A DNA stretch of 64,000 nt from contig NZ_LNYY01000021.1 in assembly GCF_001468005.1 (NCBI RefSeq), positions 124,637 to 188,636 on the forward strand, in the 5' to 3' direction. This document shows, in pieces, positions 51,152 through 61,685 of this stretch. Both the position numbers and the translations under genes were made by a program. Below the pieces are notes generated by a model. It was not told where the DNA came from. It saw only the letters and a list, made by a program, of their open reading frames with translations, and did no database searches. This DNA comes from Legionella steelei. Lineage in GTDB: Bacteria > Pseudomonadota > Gammaproteobacteria > Legionellales > Legionellaceae. The stretch's first letter is position 1. Each line of letters starts with the position of its first letter.

Positions 51152-52936
51152 TTATAATGGCGCTAAGAAATTACCCATATTAGGTTTTTGACCCAGACGA
51201 TATTGGTACACTACATAAAAAGCCATAATATTTTTTAGGTAATTCCGTGTTTCTTGCCAAGGTAGGGTTTCTATCCATACATCAATTTCTTTAGGTGGGT
51301 GCGTCCTTAACCAATAAACGACTTGTTTGGGCCCTGCATTGTATGCTGCAGCAATGAGGATCGGGTGATTGTCGAATCGTTTTTTAAGTTGTTTTAAATA
51401 CGCCACGCCAATATTGATGTTCTTTTGGGACAGAAATAACTGCTTTTGATCATTATATGGAATTTTATCTGCTTTGGAGACCACCCTGGCAGTATAAGGC
51501 ATGACTTGCATTAAACCGCGAGCGCCTACTGAAGATGTTGCGTCATCTCTAAAGCCACTTTCCTGACGAATAATGGCGTAAATAAACTCTGGAGCAACAG
51601 CATATTTTTTAGAGTAGAGGGAAATGCTGTCTTTATAAGCCAAAGGAAATCTTAACGACAGTTGATTATTTAGGGTCTCGTTATTACTTAAGTAAACAGA
51701 TTTCCCATGCCATTGCAGCTTCTGATCAATCCAATAAACCAGAGCGCTTGCCTCATCTTTAGGCAGCTCACTAATAAAATCATTAAGTAAGCGCGATGCT
51801 TGTAGCGTTTGTTTGTTCAAGTAGAGTGTCTGAATTTGATCAATAAATGCTTGGTAGGGCTTCAATACATCCAGATTTGTTGTTGGATTTTCATTGGTAA
51901 AACTGGGCGTTTTATTGAGGCGAAGACTGGCAAGAAAGCCATAATATTGTCTGTTTTTCGCTAAAGGCTCATAAATTGCTTTTGCTTCTGCTTTTTTTCC
52001 TTGTTCTTCTAAAGAACGTGCTAGCCAATATTGCCAACACGGTTCATCTTTATGTTTTGAATCATTAATTAATGCGGTAACTTGTGCCCAGTTTTTGCGT
52101 TTTAATGCAAAACGTATTTGCCAGTCCAGTAAAACATCATTGTAATATTGAGGTTTTACTTTGGCGAACCATTGCAAAGCGTCTTCGTGATTGCGCATGG
52201 CTCTATAAAGTGCTACATGGGCTAAAAAAGCTTGTTGTTGTGCTTGATTAAGCATTTTTTGCGTTTTACTTTGTTGCCATAGCGTCAGTGCTTTATCCAT
52301 ATTAATAGAGACCATTCGTTTAAGGCCATAAAGGTAGATCTCACTATTTAATCCGCCTGGATTTAGCTTGCTGATGTTTGCTGGGTTTTGATACACAACG
52401 TTTAAAGCATTTAACTCAGATGCATGGGGTGTTTTGTATTGCTTTAACAAATATCGGGCGAGTTGGATATTGCGCCTATCTAAAGCCAAGTTAATTCGGT
52501 GTGTAATTAAATTTTGATTAAAATTATTATCTTTCAAAAGCAAGTCAAATAAACTATTGCATGAAGGAGGCATTGAATCACCGCTTAACCACAGTGGAAT
52601 GGACGCTTTTAATGCCTCTTGCTGCTTGCCCGTGTTGTAGTTTGCTATTTGTTCATAACAAGCAAGATTCAAATCATTAGAAGGTTGGTAGTATTGGCTA
52701 AAGCTCGTCCAATCCTTGTTTCTGGCTAATTCATACAACCATTTTTCGCGTAGTTTCGTGGATAAAGGAGTGGTTCCTTTAATAAAATCCAAAAATGCGG
52801 TACTGGGCGTAGTTGTAGGAAGATTTTGGCTAAAAGACAAATAAGTGTTAAAACGTTCCATGTACGCTTCACCTGAGAGCGCAATGCACGTCTGGGAACT
52901 AATAATGCTGCAAAAGAGTAAAATAACTTTTTTCAT
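51152..52936 (-). CDS. slt: Soluble lytic murein transglycosylase Slt
   Basis: Slt cleaves peptidoglycan with formation of anhydromuramic ends in the periplasm. The protein has 594 residues with a signal peptide (VILLFCSIISSQTCIALS), a long alpha-superhelical U/L domain and the C-terminal SLT domain. The catalytic Glu is in AIIRQESGFRDDATSSVGA, followed by RGLMQVMPYTA and AAYNAGP. A REP follows its stop, and a hairpin precedes rpe. Confidence 0.94.
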   Translation of the reverse strand: MKKVILLFCSIISSQTCIALSGEAYMERFNTYLSFSQNLPTTTPSTAFLDFIKGTTPLSTKLREKWLYELARNKDWTSFSQYYQPSNDLNLACYEQIANYNTGKQQEALKASIPLWLSGDSMPPSCNSLFDLLLKDNNFNQNLITHRINLALDRRNIQLARYLLKQYKTPHASELNALNVVYQNPANISKLNPGGLNSEIYLYGLKRMVSINMDKALTLWQQSKTQKMLNQAQQQAFLAHVALYRAMRNHEDALQWFAKVKPQYYNDVLLDWQIRFALKRKNWAQVTALINDSKHKDEPCWQYWLARSLEEQGKKAEAKAIYEPLAKNRQYYGFLASLRLNKTPSFTNENPTTNLDVLKPYQAFIDQIQTLYLNKQTLQASRLLNDFISELPKDEASALVYWIDQKLQWHGKSVYLSNNETLNNQLSLRFPLAYKDSISLYSKKYAVAPEFIYAIIRQESGFRDDATSSVGARGLMQVMPYTARVVSKADKIPYNDQKQLFLSQKNINIGVAYLKQLKKRFDNHPILIAAAYNAGPKQVVYWLRTHPPKEIDVWIETLPWQETRNYLKNIMAFYVVYQYRLGQKPNMGNFLAPL

Positions 52937-52975
52937 AACTTATCTTCATTAAGGTCCATTGATATTTGCTACCAT

Positions 52976-53002
52976 GTCATCCCTTGCTGTGCTCATGATG
53001 AC
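52976..53002. repeat. Hairpin of the GTCATCCC family, worn
   Basis: GTCATCC and TGATGAC-type arms around CTTGCTGTGCT; the right arm has one change. It lies between rpe and slt. Confidence 0.4.
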
Positions 53003-53044
53003 GTGGGTTTAGATTCGTTTAAAATCACTCCATATTGGCTCAAT

Positions 53045-53707
53045 CTAACCTTTGGTAACAGAGTCCAATTGTTGGCGCATGGAGTCAATTGTTTCTTTAT
53101 AATTTTTGCTTTTGAATACCGCAGCACCGGCTACAAATTGGTTTGCTCCTGCACGGGCTAAAGTAGCAATATTTTCTATGGTTACTCCACCATCGACACA
53201 CAGATCAATGTGGGGATAGAGTTTACGAATTTGGGGGATTTTATCGATAATTTCCGTGATAATTTTTTGCCCGCCAAAACCAGGATTTACGGTCATTACC
53301 AATACAAAATCGAGTTTATGGGCGCACCATGTCAGCACCTCAATAGGTGTTGCTGGATTTAATACAAGTCCTGCCTCACATCCTAAATCTTTTATCAATT
53401 TTAAGCTGCGATCCAAATGTATTGTTGCATCGGGGTGAATACTAATTCGTTTTGCTCCTGCTTTCCCAAATGCCTCAATTAATGTATCTACAGGTTCAGC
53501 CATGAGATGGACATCGATGGGAAGTTTAGGGAAACGTTTGAGCAAGGCCTCACAGAAAGCAGGGCCAAATGTTAGATTGGGAACATAATGATTATCCATT
53601 ACATCAAAATGTATGAAATCAGCTCCTGCATTCATAACGGCTTCTACTTCGTTGCCTAGGCACGTGAGATCAGCAGACAAAATCGAGGGTAAAATATGAT
53701 AAGTCAT
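53045..53707 (-). CDS. rpe: Ribulose-phosphate 3-epimerase
   Basis: Rpe interconverts ribulose 5-phosphate and xylulose 5-phosphate in the pentose phosphate pathway. The protein has 220 residues, a TIM barrel. It opens HILPSILSADLTCLGNEVEA, with the metal ligands in HFDVMDNHYVPNLTFGP, VDVHLM-type VHLMAEP, NPGFGGQKI and the CVDGGV motif (LCVDGGVTIENI). It stands alone between slt and the small plus-strand gene. Confidence 0.96.
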   Translation of the reverse strand: MTYHILPSILSADLTCLGNEVEAVMNAGADFIHFDVMDNHYVPNLTFGPAFCEALLKRFPKLPIDVHLMAEPVDTLIEAFGKAGAKRISIHPDATIHLDRSLKLIKDLGCEAGLVLNPATPIEVLTWCAHKLDFVLVMTVNPGFGGQKIITEIIDKIPQIRKLYPHIDLCVDGGVTIENIATLARAGANQFVAGAAVFKSKNYKETIDSMRQQLDSVTKG

Positions 53708-53984
53708 AGAGTATTTTTCTAATTTGGGCGAATAGGTATATCATATGCTGTCTTGGAAAAACATTCCATGATGTTAAACTAAAGAGTTTGCATTCAAATC
53801 GATTTTTTTAAGATTGTGGTTCTTAATAAGCTCACGTTCAGGTTTTCCAGAATGCTTTGTATCTTGAAAATTTGGTCAAAATATGAGACAATGTGTCTTT
53901 ATTTCAGCACTTGTAATTTGGAGGTTATCTCAATTATGATAGCCAAATTACAGAAAGCTAATCATGCTTTTTAGGAAGAATAAT

Positions 53985-54251
53985 ATGAGTCAAAACTGGC
54001 CTACCAGAGACAAAGATTTACAAGCTGCCCGCGTGATTATGGAAGAGTACGCTAGTGAACGTGAAAGTGATTCGTTAGGTCTTTTTGAAATTGTTGTGGA
54101 TCAAGCGGAGAAAAAAATGGATTTTCGTTTGTCTGGTTGGGTTATCGTTTTAGCAAAGCATTTTAATTCAATGTATGGCGTGAGCCAGGGTGACTTTGTA
54201 ACTCGGCAAATTATCACGCGTTGTTTGACTCAGGGACAAACATTGCATTAA
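53985..54251 (+). CDS. Small hypothetical protein
   Basis: The protein has 88 residues from ATG 53985, which follows AGGAAG by eight bases. It is mixed helix/strand (DKDLQAARVIMEEYASERES, VVDQAEKKMDFRLSGWVIVL, YGVSQGDFVTRQIITRCL), without signal peptide. No family is recognised. Its mRNA would end in the REP at 54309. Confidence 0.55.
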   Translation: MSQNWPTRDKDLQAARVIMEEYASERESDSLGLFEIVVDQAEKKMDFRLSGWVIVLAKHFNSMYGVSQGDFVTRQIITRCLTQGQTLH

Positions 54252-54308
54252 ATTTTCTCGGTCCCTTAGGGGATAATCTACTAAATGCTCTATTCATAAA
54301 TCTACTTC

Positions 54309-54369
54309 TAGCCTGGGTGCGGCGCAGCGAAACCCGGGTTTCGGCCTCGTTGGCTTTGCACCCAGGTTA
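54309..54369. repeat. REP palindrome pair
   Basis: TAGCCTGGGTGCGGCGCAGC at the left, CTTTGCACCCAGGTTA at the right (GGTTA for GGCTA). It lies between convergent genes and ends four bases from the next stop. Confidence 0.8.
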
Positions 54370-54373
54370 TTTT

Positions 54374-55111
54374 TTAGAATTCAAACAAATACTTATTGTA
54401 ATTTTGTTTGTATTCATCGGAATTTTGAAATTGGACTAGTGCTTGGTTTAGCTGCGTTAATAAGTCTGCATTAGCAGGATTAATGACTATTCCATAACCA
54501 TATCCATACATATAGGGCGGTCCCATTAATTGAAACATATCTCCAGAGTTAGATGCCCAATAAATAGCGGTCGCATTGTCCATTAGAATGATGTCTACAG
54601 CGCCATTGCTCAAGGCTGCGAGTTGGTCCTCAATACCGGAATATTCCTTAACATTAGGATTATTAACGCCCATTTGCTTTAGTTGTTCTAAAAATACAGT
54701 ACCGGTTTCTAATCCTATTCTTTTCTTGTTTAAAAGATCCAGGCTAAACGGTTCTTTTGAATTGGATCGTTTTCCTAAAAATCGAGAGTAACTGAGTAGA
54801 TAGGGTAAGCTGAAATTGACTATTTTTGCACGTTCATTAGTAATCGTGATTGAGCTGACTGCAACATCTAATTTATTGTTAGCCACTGCATCAATTAATT
54901 TATCAAAACGCATGACATGAAAGACGCACGTTCTATTCATAATTTTGCATAGATTGTTCATCATATCCACATCAAAGCCATAGGCTTCTTTGTGGGTTCC
55001 TTGCATGACGAATGGCGGGTCAAAACTTTCAATCCCTACATTGAGTGGTTCGCCTAGGGCAAACAGTGATGATGTGAAACAAATAAATGCAATGAGAATT
55101 AATCGAGTCAT
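54374..55111 (-). CDS. Polar-amino-acid-type periplasmic binding protein
   Basis: The protein has 245 residues with a signal peptide (LILIAFICFTSSLFALGEP). It belongs to the family 3 binding proteins: LNVGIESFDPPFVMQG, GFDVDMMNNLCKIMN, FDKLIDAVANNKLDVAVSSI, TNERAKIVNFSLPYL. The ligand is likely an amino acid (Arg/His/Gln type). No permease or ATPase is adjacent, so it is an orphan or shared receptor. Confidence 0.88.
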   Translation of the reverse strand: MTRLILIAFICFTSSLFALGEPLNVGIESFDPPFVMQGTHKEAYGFDVDMMNNLCKIMNRTCVFHVMRFDKLIDAVANNKLDVAVSSITITNERAKIVNFSLPYLLSYSRFLGKRSNSKEPFSLDLLNKKRIGLETGTVFLEQLKQMGVNNPNVKEYSGIEDQLAALSNGAVDIILMDNATAIYWASNSGDMFQLMGPPYMYGYGYGIVINPANADLLTQLNQALVQFQNSDEYKQNYNKYLFEF

Positions 55112-55164
55112 TTTTAATATGAAATTATTATTGATTTTTATAGATTATAACGAGAGTATTAATT

Positions 55165-57921
55165 TTGGGAATGAAAAATATAAAATTTATGCAAATGGAA
55201 ATCCCTAAGCTATTGGAATCAAAAGCATGGTTCATTGAAAAACATCTGGCGGATTTACAACACCCCCTGCATGACAAGGTCATCGAGCTACTCCTTGTTA
55301 GTGATTATGCATGTCGACAGATTCAATTATTAAAAACATTACTCCAAGATGATGAATGTCGTTCTTTGTTGTCTCGAGAGGATTATTTTCACTGTTTGCA
55401 GGCCGTGTCATTTAGTTTGCCTCAGGCGGCTTATTTTCGTACATTGCGGCAATTTCGTAACACCCATTTTTTGCGGTTACTTCTTCTTGAACTAGCAGAT
55501 ATTGCCAGTACGGCACAGGTTATGCGTGCATGGTCTGATTGCGCTGATGCGCTTATTTTGCATGCAATCAATTATTGCAAACTGGAATTATCCCGGCGTT
55601 ATGGTGTTCCACGTGATGAAAAAGGAAATGAGGTCGAATTATTTACTCTAGCCATGGGGAAATTAGGAGGTAGAGAGTTAAATTACTCCTCAGATATTGA
55701 TCTCATTTTTGCCTATACAGTGGTGGGAGAAACTGATGGTGAGGAGCGCATCGATAATCAGCACTATTTTAGTCGCTTAGTACAACAGTTCGTGCAGACG
55801 TTACAAAATGTAACTCCTGATGGCTTTGTTTTTCGAGTCGATATACGCTTACGCCCCAATGGAGACAGTGGCCCACTGGTTTCTAGCTTGGCTGCAATGG
55901 AAACTTATTACCAAGAGCAGGGTCGTGATTGGGAACGCTATGCTATGGTGAAGGCACGGGTTATTACTGAAACAGCGGATGAGGTGCTCCCCTGGTTTGA
56001 GCGTTTGATTGTACCATTTGTTTACAGACGCTATGTGGATTTTAGTGTGATTGAATCATTACGTAGTATGAAGGCTATGATTGAGCGGGAAGTGCAATTA
56101 AATCCACGATTAGATGATATAAAGCGTGGCAAAGGCGGGATCAGGGAAGTCGAGTTTGTTATTCAAAATTTTCAGTTAATTCGTGGTGGCCGTTTACCGC
56201 AATTACAAGTACAAAATGCTCTGCTCGCACTTACTGTTTTAAAGCGAGAACAACTATTACCGCACACCGATGCTTTAAAACAAGCTTATTTGTTTTTACG
56301 TAAACTCGAAAATACACTTCAGAGTTTAAATGATCAGCAAACCCACTCTTTACCCGAAGATCTGGTGAAACAAGAACAAATTATTTTGGCTATGGGCTAT
56401 TTGTCTTGGGAGGATTTGCTTAATAAATTGCATAAATATCAACGCATTATTAGTTATGCGTTTCATTCAGTGCTTGGTAAGGTCAAAGATTATGAAGATG
56501 AGAAAAGATTATTAGCAAATCAATTAGCTAGCCTTTGGCAAGGGCATGTCGAAACCAGTATGGCAATTAATTTGCTTACTAGTTTAGGTTTCGCAAATGC
56601 GTCACATTGCTATCAAATGATTCATTCTTTCCGTCACAGCCCTCGCTGCCGACGTCTTACGCAAGGCGCGCGTATGCGTTTGGACCGATTTATGGTGATG
56701 TTGCTTGCGGAACTGACGCATGTTGAAAAAACGGATGAAGTGTTATTGCAGGTGATGCATTTGCTCGAAAATATAGTAGGTCGCAGCGCTTATCTTGCTT
56801 TGTTAACGGAGAATCCTCAGGTTTTAACTGAATTATTATTTTGGTTTGCGCAAAGTCCATTTATTACCTCTTTATTAGTGAACCAACCTTTTTTGTTGGA
56901 AGTCCTGTTGGATCAGGACGAAGAATGGCGCCCGCAATCATTGCATCAGTTACAAGGACTATTAGTTGAAAGATTAACCCATCATCATGATGTTGAAGTA
57001 CAAGAAGAAATACTGCGTCAATTTAAGTTAACTAATTGGTTAATGGCAGCACGAGCAGAACTTTATGGCTTTTGCAATGCCGTACGCATTGGTCAATTTT
57101 TGTCTGATGTGGCTCAAGTCATTGTCAACCAGGTATTAATCATTGCCAGTGAGCAATTGTGTATGCGATATCCGGAAATGCAGCAGGTAAAAACCCACTT
57201 TGCAATTATTGCTTATGGAAAATTAGGTAGTCGTGAAATGAATTATGCTTCTGATTTGGATTTGGTGTTTTTGCATTCGGCACCACTGTCTGAGGAGGCA
57301 TTGATTACTCGTTTAACGCAAAAAATTTTACATATGCTAACTACTCGCTCTCAGTCTGGGGTTTTGTATACGGTAGATACGCGTCTTAGGCCTTCTGGAG
57401 CAGCCGGGTTATTGGTAAGTCATGTTGATGCCTTTGTCGAATACCAAAAAAATCAAGCATGGACATGGGAACATCAGGCCTTATTAAAAGCACGCATTCT
57501 CAGCGGACATAGTCGGATTAGACATACCTTTATACAGTTAAAAAAATCAGTTTTGTTGTTGGCGCGTGACAAACCGACACTACTGCAAGATGTATTGGCG
57601 ATGCGATCCAAAATGGAGCAATACCAAGATAGGAATCCTATTTCTGAAGGGTTACTGGATTTGGAATTTTTAGTACAGTTTTTAATCCTACATTTGGGTG
57701 ATCCTTCTTTAGCTCGTTATACACATACATTAAGCCAACTCCAGCATTTGTTATTAGCAGGCGTTCTAAGCAAAGAACACTATAGCCTTTTAAAGAAAGC
57801 ATATAAGAAACACCATAAATTATTGCATCAGAATTTACTGCGTCCAGGAGTGATGAGCCAAAAAAATATGCAGGATGAGATATTGAGCGTGTGTAAAGAA
57901 CTTTTTAATCAATTGCAGTAA
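55165..57921 (+). CDS. glnE: Bifunctional glutamine-synthetase adenylyltransferase/deadenylase GlnE
   Basis: GlnE adds and removes AMP on glutamine synthetase in response to PII. The protein has about 918 residues, normal length. The two nucleotidyltransferase sites are both intact: GKLGGRELNYSSDIDLIFAY in the N-terminal half and GKLGSREMNYASDLDLVFLH in the C-terminal half, each followed by RLRPxGxxG-type stretches. Start is uncertain: TTG 55165 lies eight bases behind GAGAG, ATG 55171 is two codons in. REPs follow its stop. Confidence 0.95.
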   Translation: MGMKNIKFMQMEIPKLLESKAWFIEKHLADLQHPLHDKVIELLLVSDYACRQIQLLKTLLQDDECRSLLSREDYFHCLQAVSFSLPQAAYFRTLRQFRNTHFLRLLLLELADIASTAQVMRAWSDCADALILHAINYCKLELSRRYGVPRDEKGNEVELFTLAMGKLGGRELNYSSDIDLIFAYTVVGETDGEERIDNQHYFSRLVQQFVQTLQNVTPDGFVFRVDIRLRPNGDSGPLVSSLAAMETYYQEQGRDWERYAMVKARVITETADEVLPWFERLIVPFVYRRYVDFSVIESLRSMKAMIEREVQLNPRLDDIKRGKGGIREVEFVIQNFQLIRGGRLPQLQVQNALLALTVLKREQLLPHTDALKQAYLFLRKLENTLQSLNDQQTHSLPEDLVKQEQIILAMGYLSWEDLLNKLHKYQRIISYAFHSVLGKVKDYEDEKRLLANQLASLWQGHVETSMAINLLTSLGFANASHCYQMIHSFRHSPRCRRLTQGARMRLDRFMVMLLAELTHVEKTDEVLLQVMHLLENIVGRSAYLALLTENPQVLTELLFWFAQSPFITSLLVNQPFLLEVLLDQDEEWRPQSLHQLQGLLVERLTHHHDVEVQEEILRQFKLTNWLMAARAELYGFCNAVRIGQFLSDVAQVIVNQVLIIASEQLCMRYPEMQQVKTHFAIIAYGKLGSREMNYASDLDLVFLHSAPLSEEALITRLTQKILHMLTTRSQSGVLYTVDTRLRPSGAAGLLVSHVDAFVEYQKNQAWTWEHQALLKARILSGHSRIRHTFIQLKKSVLLLARDKPTLLQDVLAMRSKMEQYQDRNPISEGLLDLEFLVQFLILHLGDPSLARYTHTLSQLQHLLLAGVLSKEHYSLLKKAYKKHHKLLHQNLLRPGVMSQKNMQDEILSVCKELFNQLQ

Positions 57922-57933
57922 ATCGATATAAAG

Positions 57934-57968
57934 AACCCGGGTTACGGCTTCGCTTGCACCCAGGCTAC
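57934..57968. repeat. Half REP, right-hand
   Basis: AACCCGGGTTACGGCTTCGC then TTGCACCCAGGCTAC, behind glnE. Confidence 0.75.
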
Positions 57969-57978
57969 AATAATAAAT

Positions 57979-58010
57979 GTAGCCTGGATATATCGCAGCG
58001 AAACCCAGGT
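57979..58010. repeat. Half REP, left-hand
   Basis: GTAGCCTGGATATATCGCAG then CGAAACCCAGGT. With the copy ten bases before, it is a back-to-back pair, the reverse of the usual face-to-face order. It ends 7 bases from the rimO stop. Confidence 0.72.
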
Positions 58011-58016
58011 ATCAAG

Positions 58017-59336
58017 TTAACTGGCTATATTTGTGAATTCTGCATAGAGATCATAATCATCACTATCGGTAATAACGACCTCAGCAAAAGAGCCCACTTT
58101 AATGCCAGGAGTTGGTGGCAGAATAACGAGACCATCGATTTCTGGTGCGTCGCTTTTACTGCGTGCAATAATTTGCTCTGAATTGACCTCATCAATTAAT
58201 ACGGTTTGCACACCGCCAATTTTATTCTCTAATTTATCACGGCTAATTTCTGCTTGTAATTGCATGAAGCGATGGTAGCGCTCTTCTTTAACTTCCTCTG
58301 GCACTGGGTCGCTTAACTCATTCGCTTTCGCGCCTTCAACAGGAGAGTATTTGAAACATCCCACGCGATCTAATTGAGCTTCCTCAAGAAAGTCGAGTAA
58401 TTCCTCAAACTCTGCTTCTGTTTCTCCAGGAAAGCCGACAATAAAGGTCGAACGTAATGTAATATCCGGGCAAATTTCTCGCCAGGAAGCGATACGCAGC
58501 AAAGTATTTTCACTACTTGCAGGTCGCTTCATTGCTTTAAGCACTCGTGAATTAGCGTGTTGTAATGGGATATCTAAATATGGAAGAATCAGCCCATCTC
58601 GCATTAAAGGGATAATCTCATCTACATGTGGGTAAGGGTATACATAATGCAGACGGATCCAAATACCTAATTCCCCTAATTGTTCGCATAAATCGTAAAA
58701 ACGTGTGTCAACGTCTTTTCCTTTCCAGTTTATAGGTTGATAACGGGTATCCACACCATAAGCGCTTGTATCTTGGGAAATCACTAAAATTTCATTAACA
58801 CCTGCATCTTTTAATTTTTGAGCTTCAGTTAATACTTGTGCCATTGGGTAACTTTGCAATTTTCCACGCATGGTAGGAATAATGCAAAACGTACATTTTT
58901 GATTGCAGCCTTCAGATATTTTTAAGTAGGCATAATGGCGTGGCGTTAATTTAATGCCCTGTGGTGGAATCAGTTGCGTAAAAGGATCTGCAGGGGGAGG
59001 CAGGTGCTGATGAACTGCATTAACGACTTCTTCATAGGCATGTGTGCCGCTAATATGCAGCACATCAGGGCACGCCTCTTTGATGATCTCGGCTTTGGCA
59101 CCTAGACAACCCGTAACAATAACACGTCCGTTTTCGGCCATTGCTTCTTTAATAGTATCCAGAGACTCTTTAACGGCGCTATCAATAAACCCACAGGTAT
59201 TAATTACTACAACACCTGCATCTTGATAACTGGACACTAATTCATATCCCTGTGCACGCAACTGGGTAATAATGCGTTCGGAATCTACCAGCGCTTTGGG
59301 ACAACCCAGGCTAACAAAACCTACTTTATGATTCAT
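58017..59336 (-). CDS. rimO: Ribosomal protein uS12 methylthiotransferase RimO
   Basis: RimO adds a methylthio group to an aspartate of ribosomal protein S12 by radical-SAM chemistry. The protein has 439 residues. The N-terminal UPF0004 part opens [19 protein letters not shown]; the radical SAM cluster motif is CNQKCTFC in [22 protein letters not shown]-terminal TRAM domain is present ([15 protein letters not shown]). The [10 protein letters not shown] pattern fits RimO rather than MiaB. Confidence 0.95.
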   Translation of the reverse strand: MNHKVGFVSLGCPKALVDSERIITQLRAQGYELVSSYQDAGVVVINTCGFIDSAVKESLDTIKEAMAENGRVIVTGCLGAKAEIIKEACPDVLHISGTHAYEEVVNAVHQHLPPPADPFTQLIPPQGIKLTPRHYAYLKISEGCNQKCTFCIIPTMRGKLQSYPMAQVLTEAQKLKDAGVNEILVISQDTSAYGVDTRYQPINWKGKDVDTRFYDLCEQLGELGIWIRLHYVYPYPHVDEIIPLMRDGLILPYLDIPLQHANSRVLKAMKRPASSENTLLRIASWREICPDITLRSTFIVGFPGETEAEFEELLDFLEEAQLDRVGCFKYSPVEGAKANELSDPVPEEVKEERYHRFMQLQAEISRDKLENKIGGVQTVLIDEVNSEQIIARSKSDAPEIDGLVILPPTPGIKVGSFAEVVITDSDDYDLYAEFTNIAS

Positions 59337-59721
59337 AAAACTCTAACTGTAAAAAAAGTGAACGAATTATACCTCTTATTGAGTATTTTTGTCGACAGGA
59401 TTAGGGATAAAATTATTGGAGTATCATTTTTTTACGTGAACATATGCCTGACTGTAAGCATGCTCGAAGAATAACGGTAGAAGAGGCCCTGGTTGCAAGC
59501 AATCAGGCTAGGGGGGATTGATAAATAATATGGACGTGTACACAATGGCAAACAGCCAATATTTTGGAGGCAGCCCGAAAATGGAGGCTCTGTTTCATCA
59601 AGATAAAGAACCTAAATTGCATAGCAATTAGAGGGTACAAAGTAATAGTGCTAGACCATGGATGGATTCCCTGCCTGCGTGGGGCATGACAGCGGAGCCA
59701 GGGCGTTTTAGCTGTTTCATT
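59337..59721. other. 385-bp gap, no gene seen, with a partial repeat
   Basis: Lies between rimO and dsbD. At 59657-59691 GGATGGATTCCCTGCCTGCG and GGGGCATGAC resemble the right half of the repeat at 13705. The rimO promoter must lie near 59340-59420. The rest shows nothing clear. Confidence 0.5.
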
Positions 59722-61482
59722 TCAGTCTATTTGTTTTAGCGTTTTTAAAAATTTATTTGCAGATACTTCTCCAACCAACTTGAGATTATTCAGTTCTTTG
59801 CCTTGCGCATCAAAAAATATAAACGTTGGCGGTGCCACAACATCAAAGTACTTGAGTAGGGCTTTATTTTCCGTTGTGTTTGTTGTGACATCTACTTTAA
59901 TGACTGTAAAACGAGCTAAAGCTTTTTGTACACGAGGGTCTTTAAACGTTGTTGCTTCCATAACTTTGCAGGATGTACACCAGTCAGCATAAAAATCAAG
60001 CATCACCGGTGTGCCTTCAGCATCAGCTAAAGCTTCTTTTATGATGCTTAGATTCTGTTTTTGTTGTGTTTTAACAGGAGCGTTAACTGGTACTGCATTT
60101 GCTGATTGTGCCGTGGTTAAAGGTTGTAACGGATTGCTTGCCCCCATACTGGCGCCAACCAAAATCAAGAAACCATAGACTAGTAGAATGAGCCCCATTC
60201 CTTGATTGAACTTTTCGCGATGTGTTGCTGAATAAGTGAGCGCACCGCAGTAAATTCCTGAAAAAATAAGCAAACTGGCCCATAAGATCATTCGGACTAA
60301 GGGGGGCGCAATTCGCGAAATGAGCTCAATGGCAACAGCAATAAAAATAATACCAAACAGCGCTTTGATGGTATTCATCCAACTGCCTGTTTCAGGCAAC
60401 CAACGACCAGCAGAAGTACCAATGAGAAGTAAGGGGGTTCCCATTCCCAGGCCTAAAACAAATAAGGTCAGACAGCCTAAAAGAATATTTCCGGTTTGGG
60501 CAATGTAAGTTAATACCCCAATTAATGGTGCTGTAACACAAGGTGAAAGGATTAGGGTAGATAAACAGCCCATGATTGCGGCCCCAACATAGTGGCCACC
60601 TCTTTGGTTGCTGGAACCATGTATTTTTGCTTGCCAGGAATGCGGTAACTTGAATTCATAAAATCCAAACATGGATAACGCCAATAGCAAAAAAATCAGG
60701 CTAAATACACCTATAGCCCATGGTGATTGCATGCTAATTTGCAGATTGGCGCCCAGTAAAGCAACTACAGCACCAATGATTGCATAGGTAATTGACATGC
60801 TGAGCACATAGCTTAATGAAAGGAAAAAAGCTTTTCTCGTCGTAATGGTCTTACCATGACCAACAATAATTCCAGATAAAACTGGAACCATAGGTAAGAT
60901 ACATGGCGTAAACGATAACAGCAAACCAAAACCATAAAAAGTAATCAAAATGAGGAGCCAGTTGTTGCTTGAGAAGACTTTTGTGATTCCATCGTTTTGA
61001 GGTTCTTCGGTGACAGCTGGCTGAGTATTGCTTGGTTGCTCCAGGCTCGCTTGTGTTAAAGCCAAACTGTCATCAATAGTTAGCTGAATCGTTTTGATTT
61101 CCGGTGCATAACAAAAGCCATCATCTGAGCATCCTTGATAGTGTAAATCAACTAAAGCTTTTCCAGGTTTATTTCCTAAAATACCTACAGGAATGGTGAT
61201 TTGATTGCGATAGACGGTATACACATGTCCTTGCTTATCTACTTTTTTCTCTGTATGAGGAAGCCGAAGAGTACCTAATTGAATTGCACTGTTGGGTTTG
61301 GTACTTAATTTAATACGTTCACTATAAAGAAAATAATTGGGTTTTATCTGAAAATTGATGGCGAACGTATTAGGATCCACCGTAGTGACATTGACATGAA
61401 ATACTTCTGCAGCAGGAAGCGGGTTTGCATGCAGAGCAAATGTGGTTATAAAACAAAGCAACAATAAAAACCATTTTCTCAT
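59722..61482 (-). CDS. dsbD: Thiol:disulfide interchange protein DsbD
   Basis: DsbD carries electrons from cytoplasmic thioredoxin to the periplasm to reduce DsbC and cytochrome c precursors. The protein has 586 residues. Signal peptide, then the alpha domain with the redox pair in YQGCSDDGFCYAP, eight membrane segments with conserved cysteines in FTPCILPMVPVLSG and LSPCVTAPLIG, and a C-terminal thioredoxin domain with ADWCTSCKVMEA. A REP remnant lies ahead of it. Confidence 0.95.
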   Translation of the reverse strand: MRKWFLLLLCFITTFALHANPLPAAEVFHVNVTTVDPNTFAINFQIKPNYFLYSERIKLSTKPNSAIQLGTLRLPHTEKKVDKQGHVYTVYRNQITIPVGILGNKPGKALVDLHYQGCSDDGFCYAPEIKTIQLTIDDSLALTQASLEQPSNTQPAVTEEPQNDGITKVFSSNNWLLILITFYGFGLLLSFTPCILPMVPVLSGIIVGHGKTITTRKAFFLSLSYVLSMSITYAIIGAVVALLGANLQISMQSPWAIGVFSLIFLLLALSMFGFYEFKLPHSWQAKIHGSSNQRGGHYVGAAIMGCLSTLILSPCVTAPLIGVLTYIAQTGNILLGCLTLFVLGLGMGTPLLLIGTSAGRWLPETGSWMNTIKALFGIIFIAVAIELISRIAPPLVRMILWASLLIFSGIYCGALTYSATHREKFNQGMGLILLVYGFLILVGASMGASNPLQPLTTAQSANAVPVNAPVKTQQKQNLSIIKEALADAEGTPVMLDFYADWCTSCKVMEATTFKDPRVQKALARFTVIKVDVTTNTTENKALLKYFDVVAPPTFIFFDAQGKELNNLKLVGEVSANKFLKTLKQID

Positions 61483-61503
61483 TATGAAACCTTTATAATA
61501 AAT

Positions 61504-61520
61504 GTAGTCTGGGTGCAGGA
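61504..61520. repeat. REP remnant
   Basis: GTAGTCTGGGTGCAGGA, a left end as at 15246, between dsbD and groES. Confidence 0.5.
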
Positions 61521-61600
61521 GGCTTAATATATATTGTAACTATATCAGAACATTGTATGGTGTGAAAAAAATTAAAGCTAAAATTTTTTTTATTTTTACC

Positions 61601-61628
61601 CTTGAAACTCCTTTCCTAGCCCCCATAT
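61601..61628 (+). promoter_or_regulatory. Sigma-32 heat-shock promoter of groESL
   Basis: CTTGAAA at 61601-61607 and CCCCATAT at 61621-61628 with a 13-bp spacer match the sigma-32 consensus closely. It lies 58 bases before the groES start. No CIRCE inverted repeat is seen. Confidence 0.85.
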
Positions 61629-61685
61629 GTCAGTCAGTAACATTGCAAATTGACTTTAAAGATTAATTAATCAGGAGATAGAAGC

